From Hydrocarboniphaga effusa AP103 (GTDB lineage: Bacteria > Pseudomonadota > Gammaproteobacteria > Nevskiales > Nevskiaceae): a DNA stretch of 64,000 bases. The DNA is taken from assembly GCF_000271305.1 (NCBI RefSeq), contig NZ_AKGD01000004.1:124001-188000 (forward strand). The letters run 5' to 3'. Below are positions 40,772 to 50,973 of this stretch, piece by piece (within the stretch, counting starts at the first letter, position 1; each line of letters starts with the position of its first letter). The notes below the pieces were generated by a model. The model made no database searches. It saw only the letters and a list, made by a program, of their open reading frames with translations, and was not told the DNA's origin. The position numbers and the translations under genes were made by a program.

Positions 40772-41212
40772 ATGAAAATGCGCCTGCTCAAGCCCTTGTT
40801 GGCCGTACTGCTCGCCTGGACGTTCTCGTTCCAGGCGATGGCCGGCATCGTGGGCATGTCCTGCAGGCACCCGGCGAGCTCAATGCCGGCTTCGGTTGCA
40901 GAGGCCATGCAAGCCGACCCTATGGCCATGCATCACGACCATGCGGCAATGATGCAGGCGCAGGGCGAGCACGCCGGCCACGTGATGGCAGCTTCTTCGG
41001 ACGACGCGACCCAGGCCATCAAGGTCCCCGGCTGCGACTGTGGCTGTGATTGCGCCAAGGTCGGTTGCAGTGGCGCCTGCCCCGGAGTAGCGGCTGTCTT
41101 TTCCCCCTCTACTCTCGCCTTCCCCGTCGAGAGTCAGCGCGCCATTTTGACGCCCCTCGCGCCTTCGCGCGCTCATGTCCTCGCCCTGATCCGTCCCCCC
41201 AGTATGTCCTGA
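40772..41212 (+). CDS. Cys/His/Met-rich secreted protein (CopL-like)
   Basis: A 146-residue protein with a signal peptide (MKMRLLKPLLAVLLAWTFSF, cut near AMA), then a Met/His stretch (MAMHHDHAAMMQAQGEHAGH) and a Cys cluster CDCGCDCAKVGCSGAC. Size, export signal and position ahead of a copper operon fit CopL-type proteins of Xanthomonas copLAB loci, which are needed for copper-induced expression. Identity is by layout only. Confidence 0.55.
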   Translation: MKMRLLKPLLAVLLAWTFSFQAMAGIVGMSCRHPASSMPASVAEAMQADPMAMHHDHAAMMQAQGEHAGHVMAASSDDATQAIKVPGCDCGCDCAKVGCSGACPGVAAVFSPSTLAFPVESQRAILTPLAPSRAHVLALIRPPSMS

Positions 41213-41316
41213 GTTGAAGCCGCGTTTGCGGCGCAGGTGACCCCTGCCCGCAATCCCGTGGCTATGCCGTGGCCCACCCGCCGCGGAACAACGCTCAAGG
41301 ATTCCTGGGAGGATTT

Positions 41317-43083
41317 GTGGTTCCCCGAAAATATCTCTATGTACCAGCGCTTTCCGCAGCGCTGCTCAGTGGCTGCGCGAGTATTCCTTCGGACTGGGGA
41401 CGGTCCGACGTGGCTGATCTGGCCCGTTCGCATGGTCGATCAGCACCGGACGGCAGCGAAGCGGCCGCCTTTACGCGACAGGCGCTGGATCGGCCACTGA
41501 CCCCCGAGATCGCGGTCCAGTTGGCCCTGCTCAACAACCCTGGCCTGCGCCGGGATACCGCCGAACTGGGTTTCGCCGCCGCCCAGGTTTATGACGCCGG
41601 GCGCTTGGCCAACCCGGTTCTGAGCGCGGTGCGTCTCTCTCCCGGCGACTCCGCGGCAGCCAACGCCAGCCTCACGCTCGGCATTGCCGTGAACTTCGTC
41701 AATCTGCTGTTCCTGCCGGCCAATTCCCGCTTTGCCGGTGCGCAATTCGAAAGCGCGAAGCTGTCCCTCGCCTCCAGGACCCTGGATCTGGCAAGCGAGG
41801 TCGAGGCGGCCTACTACGAGGCGGTGGGCGCCGAGCAGCTGGCGCAGATGCGCGAGGCTGTCGCCAAGGCTGCGCGCGCCTCGGCGGGTCTCGGACAGCG
41901 CTTCTTCGATGCCGGCAACATCAGCCGGCGCGAACTGGCCATGGAACAGGCCTCCGCCAGCCAAGCCGAGCTTGACGCCCTCGCCGCCCGAGCCGAGGCC
42001 ATCGAGGCGCGCAGCAAGCTGCATCGCCTGATGGGCCTGTCATCCTCTCAGGACGTCTGGGCGCTCGAAGCCCGCTTGGCCGAACCCCTGCCGCGCGAAG
42101 ACAACCTGGACGCCCTGATCAAGCTCGCCGCCGAGTCGCGCCTGGACGTCGCTGGCGCCCGCAAGAACGCCGAGGCCTTGGCTACCCGCTTCGGACTGGA
42201 ACGCCGCACCCGCCTCATCAACGGCATCCAAATTGGCGTCGAACGCGAGAAGGATTTCGACGGCTCGATCAACGTCGGCCCCACGCTGGAGCTGGAGCTG
42301 CCGCTCTTCAACTGGGGCGGCGGTCGCGTCGCGGCGGCGCAGGCCTCGCTCGCCCAGGCCGAAGCCAGTCTCGATGAGGCGGTTCTCGACAGCGGCAACG
42401 AGGTGAAGCTCGCCTACGCCAAGCTCGTTTCGGCCAAGACCCGGGCGGAGCGCTATCGCGATGCCCTGATTCCGCAGCGCGAGGCCGTCGTGGCGCGCAT
42501 GCAGGAAGAGGTCAACTACATGCTGGTCGGCATCTTCGAACTGCTCGTCGCCAAGCAGCAGGAATACGAAGCCTATGCCGGTTATCTGGAAGCCGTGCGG
42601 GACTACTGGATCGCCCGGGCCGAACTCACCCAGGCCGTGGGGCGCAGGCTGCCCAGCAGCGACCAGCCGGTCGAGGCGACGCTCTATCCGGCGGAGCTGA
42701 CGCGCCCCAAGGGAGCCCCGATGGATCATTCCAGCCACGCGATGCCGGGCATGGACCACTCGAAGATGGGCATGGACGATATGGAAGGAATGGACGGCAT
42801 GGAGTCCATGCCCGGCATGCCCGGCATGAACTCTTCGCAACCCGACGCAGTGCCCTCCCCGTCCGGCCACGCCGGGCACGGCATGAAGTCCGGAGAGGGT
42901 TCGGCGACGCCGATGGACCACAGCCAGCACGGCCAATCTTCCACTCCGGCCAAGGACGCCCAAAGCGATCACGACATGGGCGACATGCCGATGCCCGGGA
43001 TGGAGCACAAAAAGCCGGCGCCTCCCACGCGACGCAAGGATATCGAGCAACCCGTGATCCAGGAGCAGCCGCATGCCCACTAA
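41317..43083 (+). CDS. TolC-family outer-membrane lipoprotein with Met/His-rich copper tail
   Basis: A 588-residue protein. The lipobox LLSGC is near residue 15. Two outer-membrane-efflux repeats occupy about residues 45-445. A C-terminal tail of about 120 residues then repeats MDHS, PGM and GHGM units, a Met/His copper-binding pattern rare in TolC proteins. GTG 41317 is chosen because GGGAGG lies five bases upstream; the longer frame has no ribosome site. It opens the copper operon running to 51470. No RND pump follows it in this operon. Confidence 0.88.
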   Translation: MVPRKYLYVPALSAALLSGCASIPSDWGRSDVADLARSHGRSAPDGSEAAAFTRQALDRPLTPEIAVQLALLNNPGLRRDTAELGFAAAQVYDAGRLANPVLSAVRLSPGDSAAANASLTLGIAVNFVNLLFLPANSRFAGAQFESAKLSLASRTLDLASEVEAAYYEAVGAEQLAQMREAVAKAARASAGLGQRFFDAGNISRRELAMEQASASQAELDALAARAEAIEARSKLHRLMGLSSSQDVWALEARLAEPLPREDNLDALIKLAAESRLDVAGARKNAEALATRFGLERRTRLINGIQIGVEREKDFDGSINVGPTLELELPLFNWGGGRVAAAQASLAQAEASLDEAVLDSGNEVKLAYAKLVSAKTRAERYRDALIPQREAVVARMQEEVNYMLVGIFELLVAKQQEYEAYAGYLEAVRDYWIARAELTQAVGRRLPSSDQPVEATLYPAELTRPKGAPMDHSSHAMPGMDHSKMGMDDMEGMDGMESMPGMPGMNSSQPDAVPSPSGHAGHGMKSGEGSATPMDHSQHGQSSTPAKDAQSDHDMGDMPMPGMEHKKPAPPTRRKDIEQPVIQEQPHAH

Positions 43084-43131
43084 ACCCTTTTCCCCGACGC
43101 CCCCCGGCGTTTCTCAAGCAGGAGTTTCACG

Positions 43132-43446
43132 ATGAACACGCTTTTCCGCAGCACCCTCGTTGCCGCCGCCGTTCTGTTTGCGCAGGGCAGCTGGGCCCAC
43201 GACCCGGCCGAGCACGCCAAGGAAGCCGCCGCCGCGAAGGCGGGGCCCGATTGCGCCTCGATGAAGAACATGGACATGTCGAAGATGGACATGAACGACC
43301 CGGTGATGAAGGCGATGCACGAGAAGTGCATGAGCCAGAAGAAGCCGGCCGGTGGCATGAGCGACATGGACCATTCCCAGATGAAGGGAATGGATCAGAA
43401 GTCCGGCAGCAGCAAGCCGCCGGCCGACAGTCACGGAGGCCACTGA
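43132..43446 (+). CDS. Small Met/His-rich periplasmic protein
   Basis: A 104-residue protein with a signal peptide (cut after SWA, residue 22) and a mature part filled with Met, His and Asp (MKNMDMSKMDMNDPVMKAM, MDHSQMKGMDQ). Such proteins bind Cu(I) or Cu(II) weakly and may hand it to the oxidase encoded next. Its stop overlaps the oxidase start (TGATG). No folded family is recognised. Confidence 0.75.
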   Translation: MNTLFRSTLVAAAVLFAQGSWAHDPAEHAKEAAAAKAGPDCASMKNMDMSKMDMNDPVMKAMHEKCMSQKKPAGGMSDMDHSQMKGMDQKSGSSKPPADSHGGH

Positions 43447-44882
43447 TGGTCACACGACGCGACCTGTTGCAAATGATGGGCGCGGGTGGCGCTGGCCTTC
43501 TGGCCAGCGCTCCCGCCCTCGCCCAGCACGAGGGTCACAACATGGCCGACATGCCGGGCATGAGCGGTGCCGGGATGGCCAACGCCCCTGCCCCTGGACT
43601 GAAGGTCCCCTCGACGATCAAGCGCCATCCGCAGGGTTATCTGCCGGTGCGCACGCTCAATGGCTGGACCCTGCCTTACAAAATGAAGGGCGGCGTCAAG
43701 GAGTTTCACCTGGTCGCTGAGGAGATCGAGCACGAGTTTGCGCCGGGATCCCGAGCCAAATGCTGGGGCTACAACGGGACGACACCAGGGCCGACGATCG
43801 AGGCTGTCGAGGGCGACCGCGTGCGCATCTTCGTCACCAACCGCCTGGGCGAGCCGACCAGCGTGCACTGGCATGGCATCGATCTTCCCAATGGTTTCGA
43901 CGGAGTCGGCGGTCTGAACCAGCCGCATATCCAGCCGGGTGAAACCTTCGTCTACGAGTACACGCTCAAGCAGCATGGCTCGCACATGTACCACCCGCAC
44001 GCCGACGAAATGACGCAGATGGCGTTCGGCATGATGGGCATGTTCATCATCCACCCGAAGGACGGCGAAGGCGTCCAGATCGATCGCGACTACGCCTTCC
44101 TGCTGCACAACTGGGCGCTGCATCCGGGCACCTACCGGCCCGATCCCAGCATCATGCAGGACTTCGACCTGTGGACCTTCAACAGCAAGACCTTCCCGGC
44201 GATCGAAAACCTGGTGATGCGCACCGGCGAGCGCGCGCGTATCCGGATTGCCAACCTGTCGATGTGGAATCACCCAATCCACCTGCACAGCAATCCGTTC
44301 TGGGTCACCGGCTCGGATGGCGGTCGCTGGCCGGAAGCGCAATGGCGCCGCGAGGTAACCGAAATCGTGGGCGTTGGACAGATCCGCGACATCGAATTCG
44401 TCGCCACCGAGCCAGGTGACTGGGCCTTCCACTGCCATATGGCGCATCACACGATGGGTCCGATGGGACATGGCATTCCCAACCTGGTCGGCGTCGACCA
44501 GTCCGGCGTGGAAGCCGACATCCGCAAGATGCTGCCCGGCTATGGCGCCATGGGCCGCTACGGCATGGCCGAGCACGGGGGCCATGTGGCGATGGGGCTG
44601 AAGGGCCCCGAGAACACGCTGCCGATGATGACCGGCGAAGGACTGTACGGCCCCATTGAGATGGGCGGCATGTTTACGGTCGTGAAGGTGCGCGACAACC
44701 AGCCGGCCGGGGACTACCGCGATCCGGGCTGGTACCGCAATCCACCCGACAAGATCGCTAGGCGTGTCTCCAGCGACCCGGATTTCGGCAATCCCCCACG
44801 GCGCGATCCATATGGACCGCGGCAGGAGCCGGCAGCGACGCCGGCCATGCCGAAGATGGACCACTCCCAACACGGCGGCTGA
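43446..44882 (+). CDS. Multicopper oxidase (CopA/PcoA-like)
   Basis: A 478-residue periplasmic oxidase with a Tat signal (TRRDLLQMMG). Copper ligands are complete: SVHWHG, MYHPHAD, HPIHLHS and HCHMAHHTMGPM, giving one type 1 and a trinuclear site. It is shorter than PcoA (about 600), because only two cupredoxin-like domains plus a short third are visible. Met-rich leader (HEGHNMADMPGMSGAGM) and C-terminal MDHSQHGG motifs could collect Cu(I) for oxidation to Cu(II). It is coupled to the preceding gene. Confidence 0.92.
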   Translation: MVTRRDLLQMMGAGGAGLLASAPALAQHEGHNMADMPGMSGAGMANAPAPGLKVPSTIKRHPQGYLPVRTLNGWTLPYKMKGGVKEFHLVAEEIEHEFAPGSRAKCWGYNGTTPGPTIEAVEGDRVRIFVTNRLGEPTSVHWHGIDLPNGFDGVGGLNQPHIQPGETFVYEYTLKQHGSHMYHPHADEMTQMAFGMMGMFIIHPKDGEGVQIDRDYAFLLHNWALHPGTYRPDPSIMQDFDLWTFNSKTFPAIENLVMRTGERARIRIANLSMWNHPIHLHSNPFWVTGSDGGRWPEAQWRREVTEIVGVGQIRDIEFVATEPGDWAFHCHMAHHTMGPMGHGIPNLVGVDQSGVEADIRKMLPGYGAMGRYGMAEHGGHVAMGLKGPENTLPMMTGEGLYGPIEMGGMFTVVKVRDNQPAGDYRDPGWYRNPPDKIARRVSSDPDFGNPPRRDPYGPRQEPAATPAMPKMDHSQHGG

Positions 44883-44900
44883 TCTCCCAAAGGCCTGGTC

Positions 44901-45971
44901 ATGAAATTCCTCAAACCCTTGCTGCTGCTGTTGGTGCTCGGCGTCCTCGGCGCCATCGGCTTCATCTACTCCGGGGCCTACCCCATCGGGGCCGATGACG
45001 CTCACACCAAGCCGGTCTACCTGGCCCTGGAGACCCTGCGCGAGCGCTCGATCGCCGTCCGCACAGGGGACATATCCGTACCGGCCCTGGACGACTCGCA
45101 GATGCTGCTGTCCGGCGGCGCCGACTACAACGACATGTGCGCCGGCTGTCACCTGAAGCCAGGGAAGACCGAATCGGATATGTCGATCGGCCTGTATCCG
45201 AAGCCGCCGAACCTGGCCATGCCCGCCGGCATGCATGGGGAAGGACAGGATGAGCATGACCATGGTGACGAGAAGGCCAGCGCCGCCCGCCAGTTCTGGA
45301 TCATCAAGCATGGCCTGAAGATGACGGCGATGCCGGCCTGGGGCGCCACGCACGACGATCAGCGCATCTGGGCGATGGTGGCCTTCCTCCAGAAGCTGCC
45401 CTCGCTGACGCCGGAGCAGTACCAGATCCTCACTGCGCGGGGCGAAGGGGATTCGGGCATGGATCACGCCGACGCGGCGCCGGCTGCGGCGCCTCCATCG
45501 GCCGGCGACGCTCACGGCGGCCATGGCGGCATGGACATGTCGCAAATGCCGATGTCGGAAGCGGGATCGGCCACGCCGGACGCCGAGAAGGCCGTGGAGG
45601 CCTTTCGATCGGCCCTGAGGGCTGGCGATCGGGCGGTCCTCTCGTACTGGCTTACCGACGACCTGCTGGTCTACGAGGGGGGCGGCGCCGAGCGCTCGCG
45701 CGACGAGTTCCTGGCCTTGCACGCCGGGGCCGATGCGGCCTTCCTCAAGGCCTCGAAGGTCGATCTGCTCAAGCGCGTTTCTGGAAGCAGCGGTGACAGT
45801 GCCTGGGTCAACTCGGAGTACCGCATCCGCGGACAGTCCTCCAAGGGCCGGCCCATCGACGTGCTGAGCACCGAGACGATCCTGCTCCGCAAGACCCCCC
45901 AGGGCTGGCGCGTCCAGCATGTCCACTGGTCCTCGCAGGACTACGCCGCTGTCGCGGCCCCTTCGGCCTGA
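44901..45971 (+). CDS. Cytochrome c - SnoaL/DUF4440-like fusion
   Basis: A 356-residue protein with an N-terminal membrane anchor (residues 4-24), and a cytochrome c domain with CAGCH near residue 80 and a distal Met in MTAMPAWG. A His/Met-rich linker ([16 protein letters not shown]) and a C-terminal alpha+beta barrel domain ([20 protein letters not shown] to the end) follow, of the type used by SnoaL/DUF4440 proteins. Placed 18 bp after the oxidase, it could be its electron acceptor. The fusion is unusual. Confidence 0.8.
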   Translation: MKFLKPLLLLLVLGVLGAIGFIYSGAYPIGADDAHTKPVYLALETLRERSIAVRTGDISVPALDDSQMLLSGGADYNDMCAGCHLKPGKTESDMSIGLYPKPPNLAMPAGMHGEGQDEHDHGDEKASAARQFWIIKHGLKMTAMPAWGATHDDQRIWAMVAFLQKLPSLTPEQYQILTARGEGDSGMDHADAAPAAAPPSAGDAHGGHGGMDMSQMPMSEAGSATPDAEKAVEAFRSALRAGDRAVLSYWLTDDLLVYEGGGAERSRDEFLALHAGADAAFLKASKVDLLKRVSGSSGDSAWVNSEYRIRGQSSKGRPIDVLSTETILLRKTPQGWRVQHVHWSSQDYAAVAAPSA

Positions 45972-45988
45972 GCGCGGAGGATAGGACC

Positions 45989-48352
45989 ATGAGCGACTGC
46001 TGTGGCGACTCTGGAAGCACGCCGATGGCACGCGATCCGGTTTGCGGAATGAAGGTGAATCGGGTCACGGCGCTGCGTCACGAACTCCAGGACAAGGTCT
46101 TTGTGTTCTGCAGCGAGCGCTGCCGGCAGAAGTTCATCGCCAATCCGGCCCAGTACCTGGCGCCGCCGCCATCGTCCGTGGGCGCTCCCTCTGATGCCGA
46201 TACCTTGGCAGCCGGTAACGGTGTGATCTACACCTGCCCCATGCATCCCGAAGTACGACAGCCAGGGCCGGGAAGCTGCCCAAAGTGCGGCATGGCCCTG
46301 GAACCAGAAGCACCGTCGCTGGAGCAGGACGACAGCGAATTGCGCGACATGCGCAAGCGCTTTCGCATCGGGCTGGCACTCACCCTGCCCCTGCTGGTCC
46401 TGTCGATGGCTGAGTTCTTTCCCCACCTGGAGCTGATGCGCCGCATCGGGCATGGGGTGTGGAGCTGGAGCCAGCTCGTGCTGGCCACGCCGGTGGTTCT
46501 CTGGGCGGGCGCCCCCTTCTTCGTCCGGGGCTGGCAGTCGATCCGTCAGCGCAGCCTCAACATGTTCACGCTCATCGCGTTGGGCATCGGCGCGGCCTAC
46601 GCCTTCAGTATCGTGGCGACCCTGGTGCCGGGGTTGCTGCCCGAGACGTTCCGCATGGCCGGCGGTGCGGTGCCGCTCTACTTCGAGGCCGCAGCGGTCA
46701 TCACGGTGCTGGTGCTGCTGGGACAGGTCCTGGAGCTGCGCGCACGCTCGCAAACCTCCAGTGCCATCCGCTCCCTGCTCGAACTGGCGCCCAAGACGGC
46801 GCACCGAGTCGATGATCAGGGAAACGAGACAGACGTGGATGCGCGGCACCTGCAAGCGGGCGACCGCCTGCGGGTGAGGCCTGGCGAGAAAATTCCGGTG
46901 GACGCCGAGGTGCTCGAAGGCGAGAGCCATGTCGACGAATCGATGATCACCGGAGAACCCGATCCGATTCGCAAGCAAGCCGGGGACAGTGTTACCGGTG
47001 GCACGATCAATGGGCGTGGCAGCCTGCTGATGCGCGCCGCCCGCGTCGGCAAGGACACGCTGCTCGCGCAGATCGTGCAGATGGTTGCCGAAGCGCAGCG
47101 ATCGCGTGCGCCGATCCAGCGCCTCGCGGATGTGGTTTCGGCCTGGTTCGTGCCGGCGGTCATCGCCGTGGCTGTGGTGGCCGCGACCATCTGGGGCTTG
47201 TTCGGTCCCCCGCCCCAGCTGGCGACGGCTCTGGTCGTGGCCGTATCCGTGCTGATCATCGCCTGCCCCTGCGCGCTCGGCCTGGCGACCCCGATGTCCG
47301 TGATGGTCGGGATCGGCCGCGGCGCCCAAGCGGGTGTCCTGATCAAGGACGCCGCCGCATTGGAGCGACTGGAGAAGATCGATACGCTGGTCGTCGACAA
47401 GACGGGCACATTGACCGAAGGCAAGCCCAGCTTGCGCTCGGTGTTGCCCGTTGGCCGCTTCTCCGAAGCGGAGGTGTTTTCACTGGCTGCCGCCGCAGAG
47501 GCGCTGAGCGAACATCCCTTGGGCCGCGCGATCGTCGAAGCGGCCGCGCTACGCACACCGGGGCCTACGCCCCCCGCCTTGGAGTTCGGCTCCGACCCCG
47601 GGCTTGGCATCTGGGCGACCGTCGGCGGCCGCAAGGTCCTGGTCGGGAACCAGCGTCTGCTGGAAGCTCGTGGAGTAGCGACGGAGGCTCTGCTCAGCCC
47701 AGCCGAACTGGCCCGTCTCAAAGGCCAAACCGCAGTGCTAGTGGCCATTGATGACCGGCCCGCCGGCGTCATCGCCGTCGCCGACGCCATCAAAGCCTCC
47801 ACACCCGAGGCCATCACGAAGCTGAAAGCGGCCGGTCTCCGGATCCTGATGCTGACCGGCGACAATGAGCGCACCGCACGCGCGGTCGCCGAGGAACTCG
47901 GCATCGAGGAGGTCATCGCGGACGTTCTGCCCCAGCATAAGGCGAGCGTCGTGCAACGCTTGCGGCGCGAAGGCCGCCGCGTCGCCATGGCGGGCGACGG
48001 CGTCAACGATGCCCCGGCGCTGAGCTCTGCCGATGTCGGCATCGCGATGGGCACGGGCACCGATGTGGCCATGCAGTCGGCCGGCGTGACTCTGCTCAAG
48101 GGCGATCTGCGCGGTATCGCGCGTAGCGTGGCGCTGTCCCGCGCCACGATGCGCAACATTCGCCAGAACCTGTTCCTGGCCTTCGTCTACAACGCCCTGG
48201 GCGTACCCATCGCGGCCGGTGTGCTGTATCCGCTCTTCGGCCTGCTGCTGTCGCCAATGCTCGCCAGTGCCGCGATGAGCCTGTCCTCCGTGTCGGTCGT
48301 GGCCAATGCCCTGCGGCTGCGTTCGACACAGCTCTGGCCGGAGCCCACATGA
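45989..48352 (+). CDS. Copper-transporting P1B ATPase with YHS and metal-binding N-terminus
   Basis: A 787-residue pump. The N-terminus holds a YHS domain (DPVCGMKV...CSERCRQKF) and a short metal-binding domain ([22 protein letters not shown]) instead of HMA domains. The ATPase core has [28 protein letters not shown] and [10 protein letters not shown]. This architecture is common in second copper or silver ATPases of resistance islands and differs from CopA at 35601-38000. It overlaps the next gene by four bases. Confidence 0.94.
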   Translation: MSDCCGDSGSTPMARDPVCGMKVNRVTALRHELQDKVFVFCSERCRQKFIANPAQYLAPPPSSVGAPSDADTLAAGNGVIYTCPMHPEVRQPGPGSCPKCGMALEPEAPSLEQDDSELRDMRKRFRIGLALTLPLLVLSMAEFFPHLELMRRIGHGVWSWSQLVLATPVVLWAGAPFFVRGWQSIRQRSLNMFTLIALGIGAAYAFSIVATLVPGLLPETFRMAGGAVPLYFEAAAVITVLVLLGQVLELRARSQTSSAIRSLLELAPKTAHRVDDQGNETDVDARHLQAGDRLRVRPGEKIPVDAEVLEGESHVDESMITGEPDPIRKQAGDSVTGGTINGRGSLLMRAARVGKDTLLAQIVQMVAEAQRSRAPIQRLADVVSAWFVPAVIAVAVVAATIWGLFGPPPQLATALVVAVSVLIIACPCALGLATPMSVMVGIGRGAQAGVLIKDAAALERLEKIDTLVVDKTGTLTEGKPSLRSVLPVGRFSEAEVFSLAAAAEALSEHPLGRAIVEAAALRTPGPTPPALEFGSDPGLGIWATVGGRKVLVGNQRLLEARGVATEALLSPAELARLKGQTAVLVAIDDRPAGVIAVADAIKASTPEAITKLKAAGLRILMLTGDNERTARAVAEELGIEEVIADVLPQHKASVVQRLRREGRRVAMAGDGVNDAPALSSADVGIAMGTGTDVAMQSAGVTLLKGDLRGIARSVALSRATMRNIRQNLFLAFVYNALGVPIAAGVLYPLFGLLLSPMLASAAMSLSSVSVVANALRLRSTQLWPEPT

Positions 48353-49344
48353 ATATCGGTCGCATCACACCCGCAGCTTTGGGCGAACGCCTTCGGCACT
48401 CGCCCGCGCCGCTGCTGCTCGATGCCCGACGCCGTGATGCGTTCCGACGAGAACCGCTGGCGCTCCCTCATGCGGTCCCGATCTACATGGACGAGCAGCC
48501 ACCGCAGCTTCCCGATCTGCCGCGCTCAACGCCAGTCGTCGTCTACTGTCTGTGCAACGGACAAGCTTCGAGCACTCGCGTCGCACGTTGGCTCGAAGCA
48601 GCTGGATACCGCGACATTGCCGTCTTGGACGGCGGATGGCCCGCCTGGCTTGCCGGCGGCGGCGTGACCGCGGTGCTGGCCCCCGAAGCCCGGCGTCAGA
48701 TCGCCCAATGGGCCGTCCTGGGTGAAGAGCCGCAGGGCGATCTCATTGCAGAAGCCGCATTCCTGCGAGGCCTGGTCTTGCCGGCCCGCCGTGAACTGGC
48801 GGTGCTCTTTGTCGATATGGTCGACTCCACTCGCCTGTTCGCGACCCACTCCCCCGAGCAGGTACTTAGCCTGGTGCAGGCCTTCATGGAGATCGTGACG
48901 GAAATCGCCGTAAGCCATTGCGGCGATGTCCACGACTTCGAAGGCGACGGTGCCATGCTGTACTTCGCCAGCCCCACGGAGAGCCTGCCTGCGGCCTTCG
49001 CCATTCGTGATGCGCTCGCCGAACGCCGTGTGACTCGCCACGACCTCCCCGAGGTACGCATGGCCCTGGACTTCGGTCCGCTGATTATTGGCCGGATTGG
49101 CGGCCGCGAACGCCGCGGACTTTCCTTTATCGGCACGGCTGTGCACACCGCGGCCCGCCTGCTCAAGCTCCCTCCGCCGGGCGGCATTGCCGCAACCGAA
49201 GCAGTCATGAACTACGCGCGTATGAGCCACCAGGAACATGCCGAAGCCTTCGTGCTGCACGCAGAGCCGCAACACCTCAAGGGCTTCGACGCCCCCGTTT
49301 CGGTGTATCTGACTCATCCGTCGTCCAAGAGGGGAAAAACATGA
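48349..49344 (+). CDS. Rhodanese - class III nucleotidyl cyclase fusion
   Basis: A 331-residue soluble protein. Residues 1-105 are a rhodanese-like domain with Cys67 in [10 protein letters not shown]. From residue 148 a class III adenylate/guanylate cyclase domain starts ([16 protein letters not shown]) with metal-binding Asp156 and Asp200 (EGDG). The transition-state Asn usually found in G-x-x-V-N-x-A-A-R is His266 here, while Arg270 is kept. It is translationally coupled to the Cu ATPase and to the outer-membrane gene. A sulfur- or copper-sensing cyclase is a possible role; activity may be altered. Confidence 0.83.
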   Translation: MNIGRITPAALGERLRHSPAPLLLDARRRDAFRREPLALPHAVPIYMDEQPPQLPDLPRSTPVVVYCLCNGQASSTRVARWLEAAGYRDIAVLDGGWPAWLAGGGVTAVLAPEARRQIAQWAVLGEEPQGDLIAEAAFLRGLVLPARRELAVLFVDMVDSTRLFATHSPEQVLSLVQAFMEIVTEIAVSHCGDVHDFEGDGAMLYFASPTESLPAAFAIRDALAERRVTRHDLPEVRMALDFGPLIIGRIGGRERRGLSFIGTAVHTAARLLKLPPPGGIAATEAVMNYARMSHQEHAEAFVLHAEPQHLKGFDAPVSVYLTHPSSKRGKT

Positions 49345-50393
49345 AGCCATACCCGCAGGCCTTTCTGCTGAGTGCATTGCTGGTCAGCACCCTTCCGGCG
49401 CTTGGGCAGGATCGTTCCGCACCGGAGTTCGGGACCTATCCCGTCATTCCCGTGCAGTCCCGGGACATCGACCGGGTGGCCCCCGTCATCCACGGGTTAC
49501 AGCCGGCGGCGTTCATGCTGGGACACGGGGGCAAATGGATGGCGGCCTACGAGTACGACTACGAACGGATGAACCGCAACCTCGATGGCACCGGAGGGAT
49601 CAGCGAGGGTGAAATCCTGCAGAACTACTTCGCCGCACCCACCAAGATGAGCATGCAGATGCATATGGGCATGCTGATGTACGCGGTGACCGACGATCTG
49701 GCACTGATGGCAACGCTGCCCTACCTCGTCAAGTCGATGGAGCACCTCACCGCCGACGGCGAGCGATTCAGCGAACGCACCAGCGGTATCGGCGATGTCG
49801 GACTACGTGCACAGTACGTGGTCTATGCGCAGCCCGATCTGCGCCATCGTGTCCTGCTCAATGCTGGCCTCAGCCTGCCGACCGGATCGATCAACGAGCG
49901 CATGAACGGCATGCGCTTGGAGTACCCCATGCAGCTGGGCTCCGGCACCGTTTCCCTGAACCCTGGAGTCGCCTATCTGGGACAGGCCGCGCAATGGGGC
50001 TGGGGCGCGGAGTTCTCGCCCAACCTGCGCATCGGCGACAACGACAACGGCTATCGCCTCGGCAACGACTATCGGCTGGGCCTATGGATGATCCGTCGCC
50101 TCAACGAGGTGGCCAATGCTTCGGCCCGCGTCGAGGCCCGCCGCGTCGAAAACATCCGCGGCGCCGATGCAGAACTTGATCCCGCGGACGAACCGACCAA
50201 GGACGCTTCCCTGCAGGGCGGCAAGCGCCTGGACTTCCTAGTGGGCTTTGACCTGAGGCCGGGCCAGAGCCCCCGCTCCGAGCATCAGAGAGTGTTTCTT
50301 GAGGTCGGTGCCCCGGTGTATCAGGACCTGGATGGACCGCAGCTCAAGACCACCTTCCTCGGTCGGCTGAACTGGCAATGGCGCTTCCTGTAG
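49341..50393 (+). CDS. Outer-membrane beta-barrel protein (phenol MetA-pathway/transporter type)
   Basis: A 350-residue exported protein with a signal peptide (cut after LGQ near residue 22). GLQPAAFMLGHGGKWMAAYEY is followed by a Met-rich stretch (KMSMQMHMGMLMYAV) and alternating amphipathic strands ending in WQWRFL, a usual outer-membrane C-terminus. It resembles barrel proteins annotated as MetA-pathway or transporter family that occur in copper operons. The role may be copper passage or sequestration at the outer membrane. Confidence 0.72.
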   Translation: MKPYPQAFLLSALLVSTLPALGQDRSAPEFGTYPVIPVQSRDIDRVAPVIHGLQPAAFMLGHGGKWMAAYEYDYERMNRNLDGTGGISEGEILQNYFAAPTKMSMQMHMGMLMYAVTDDLALMATLPYLVKSMEHLTADGERFSERTSGIGDVGLRAQYVVYAQPDLRHRVLLNAGLSLPTGSINERMNGMRLEYPMQLGSGTVSLNPGVAYLGQAAQWGWGAEFSPNLRIGDNDNGYRLGNDYRLGLWMIRRLNEVANASARVEARRVENIRGADAELDPADEPTKDASLQGGKRLDFLVGFDLRPGQSPRSEHQRVFLEVGAPVYQDLDGPQLKTTFLGRLNWQWRFL

Positions 50394-50457
50394 TCCTCGC
50401 CCCCAATGACGCGCTGCCACTTCCGTGGCGGCTCTATCGGACCTTGAGTTTTCGGAC

Positions 50458-50973
50458 ATGAAATCAGCACGCTCATCGCAGAAGAAATGGCGCCAGTATC
50501 TTGGAGCTGGAGCGGCCATGCTCGTCATGCTCGCCGTGTTGTCCGCAGCGTCCTGGTGGGCCACCCGCGCGCCAGGAGCAATCGATGCCGAGACTGTCGT
50601 CGTCTACAAAAGCCCTACCTGTCACTGCTGCTCAAAATGGGTCGAACATCTGAGGGTAGCTGGGTTCACCGTCTCGGTGAAAAATGAGAATGCCATGAAT
50701 CCACTGAAGACGCGGCTCGGCGTTCCGGCCGATCTGGCGTCATGCCATACCGCCCTGGTGCACGGTTACCTCATTGAGGGCCATGTGCCGGCGGAAGACA
50801 TCCGGCGGCTGCTGGCCGAGCGTCCCAAGGCCAAGGGTCTCGCGGTACCCGGCATGCCGATCGGATCTCCCGGCATGGAACAAGGGGATCGTGTCGACCG
50901 GTATGAAGTCGTCCTGTTCAGCGATGATGCTCCGGCCTCGGTGTTTGCTACCCACGGGCCGGCGGCGCCATGA
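50458..50973 (+). CDS. DUF411 metal-binding protein (intact)
   Basis: A 171-residue membrane-anchored periplasmic protein: helix at residues 15-36, then VVVYKSPTCHCCSKW with the Cys cluster, CHTALVHGYLIEGHVPAEDI and a conserved C-terminal half (GLAVPGMPIGSPGME). DUF411 proteins sit in copper and czc operons and are thought to bind metal. ATG 50458 is preferred over 50425. Its stop overlaps the next gene by four bases. Two more DUF411 genes are in the window. Confidence 0.87.
   Translation: MKSARSSQKKWRQYLGAGAAMLVMLAVLSAASWWATRAPGAIDAETVVVYKSPTCHCCSKWVEHLRVAGFTVSVKNENAMNPLKTRLGVPADLASCHTALVHGYLIEGHVPAEDIRRLLAERPKAKGLAVPGMPIGSPGMEQGDRVDRYEVVLFSDDAPASVFATHGPAAP

Noticed and set aside
43431..46031. 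866-codon minus-strand open frame across the copper oxidase and cytochrome genes
   Set aside because: It crosses several well-supported plus-strand genes and their junctions; composition is that of a complement.
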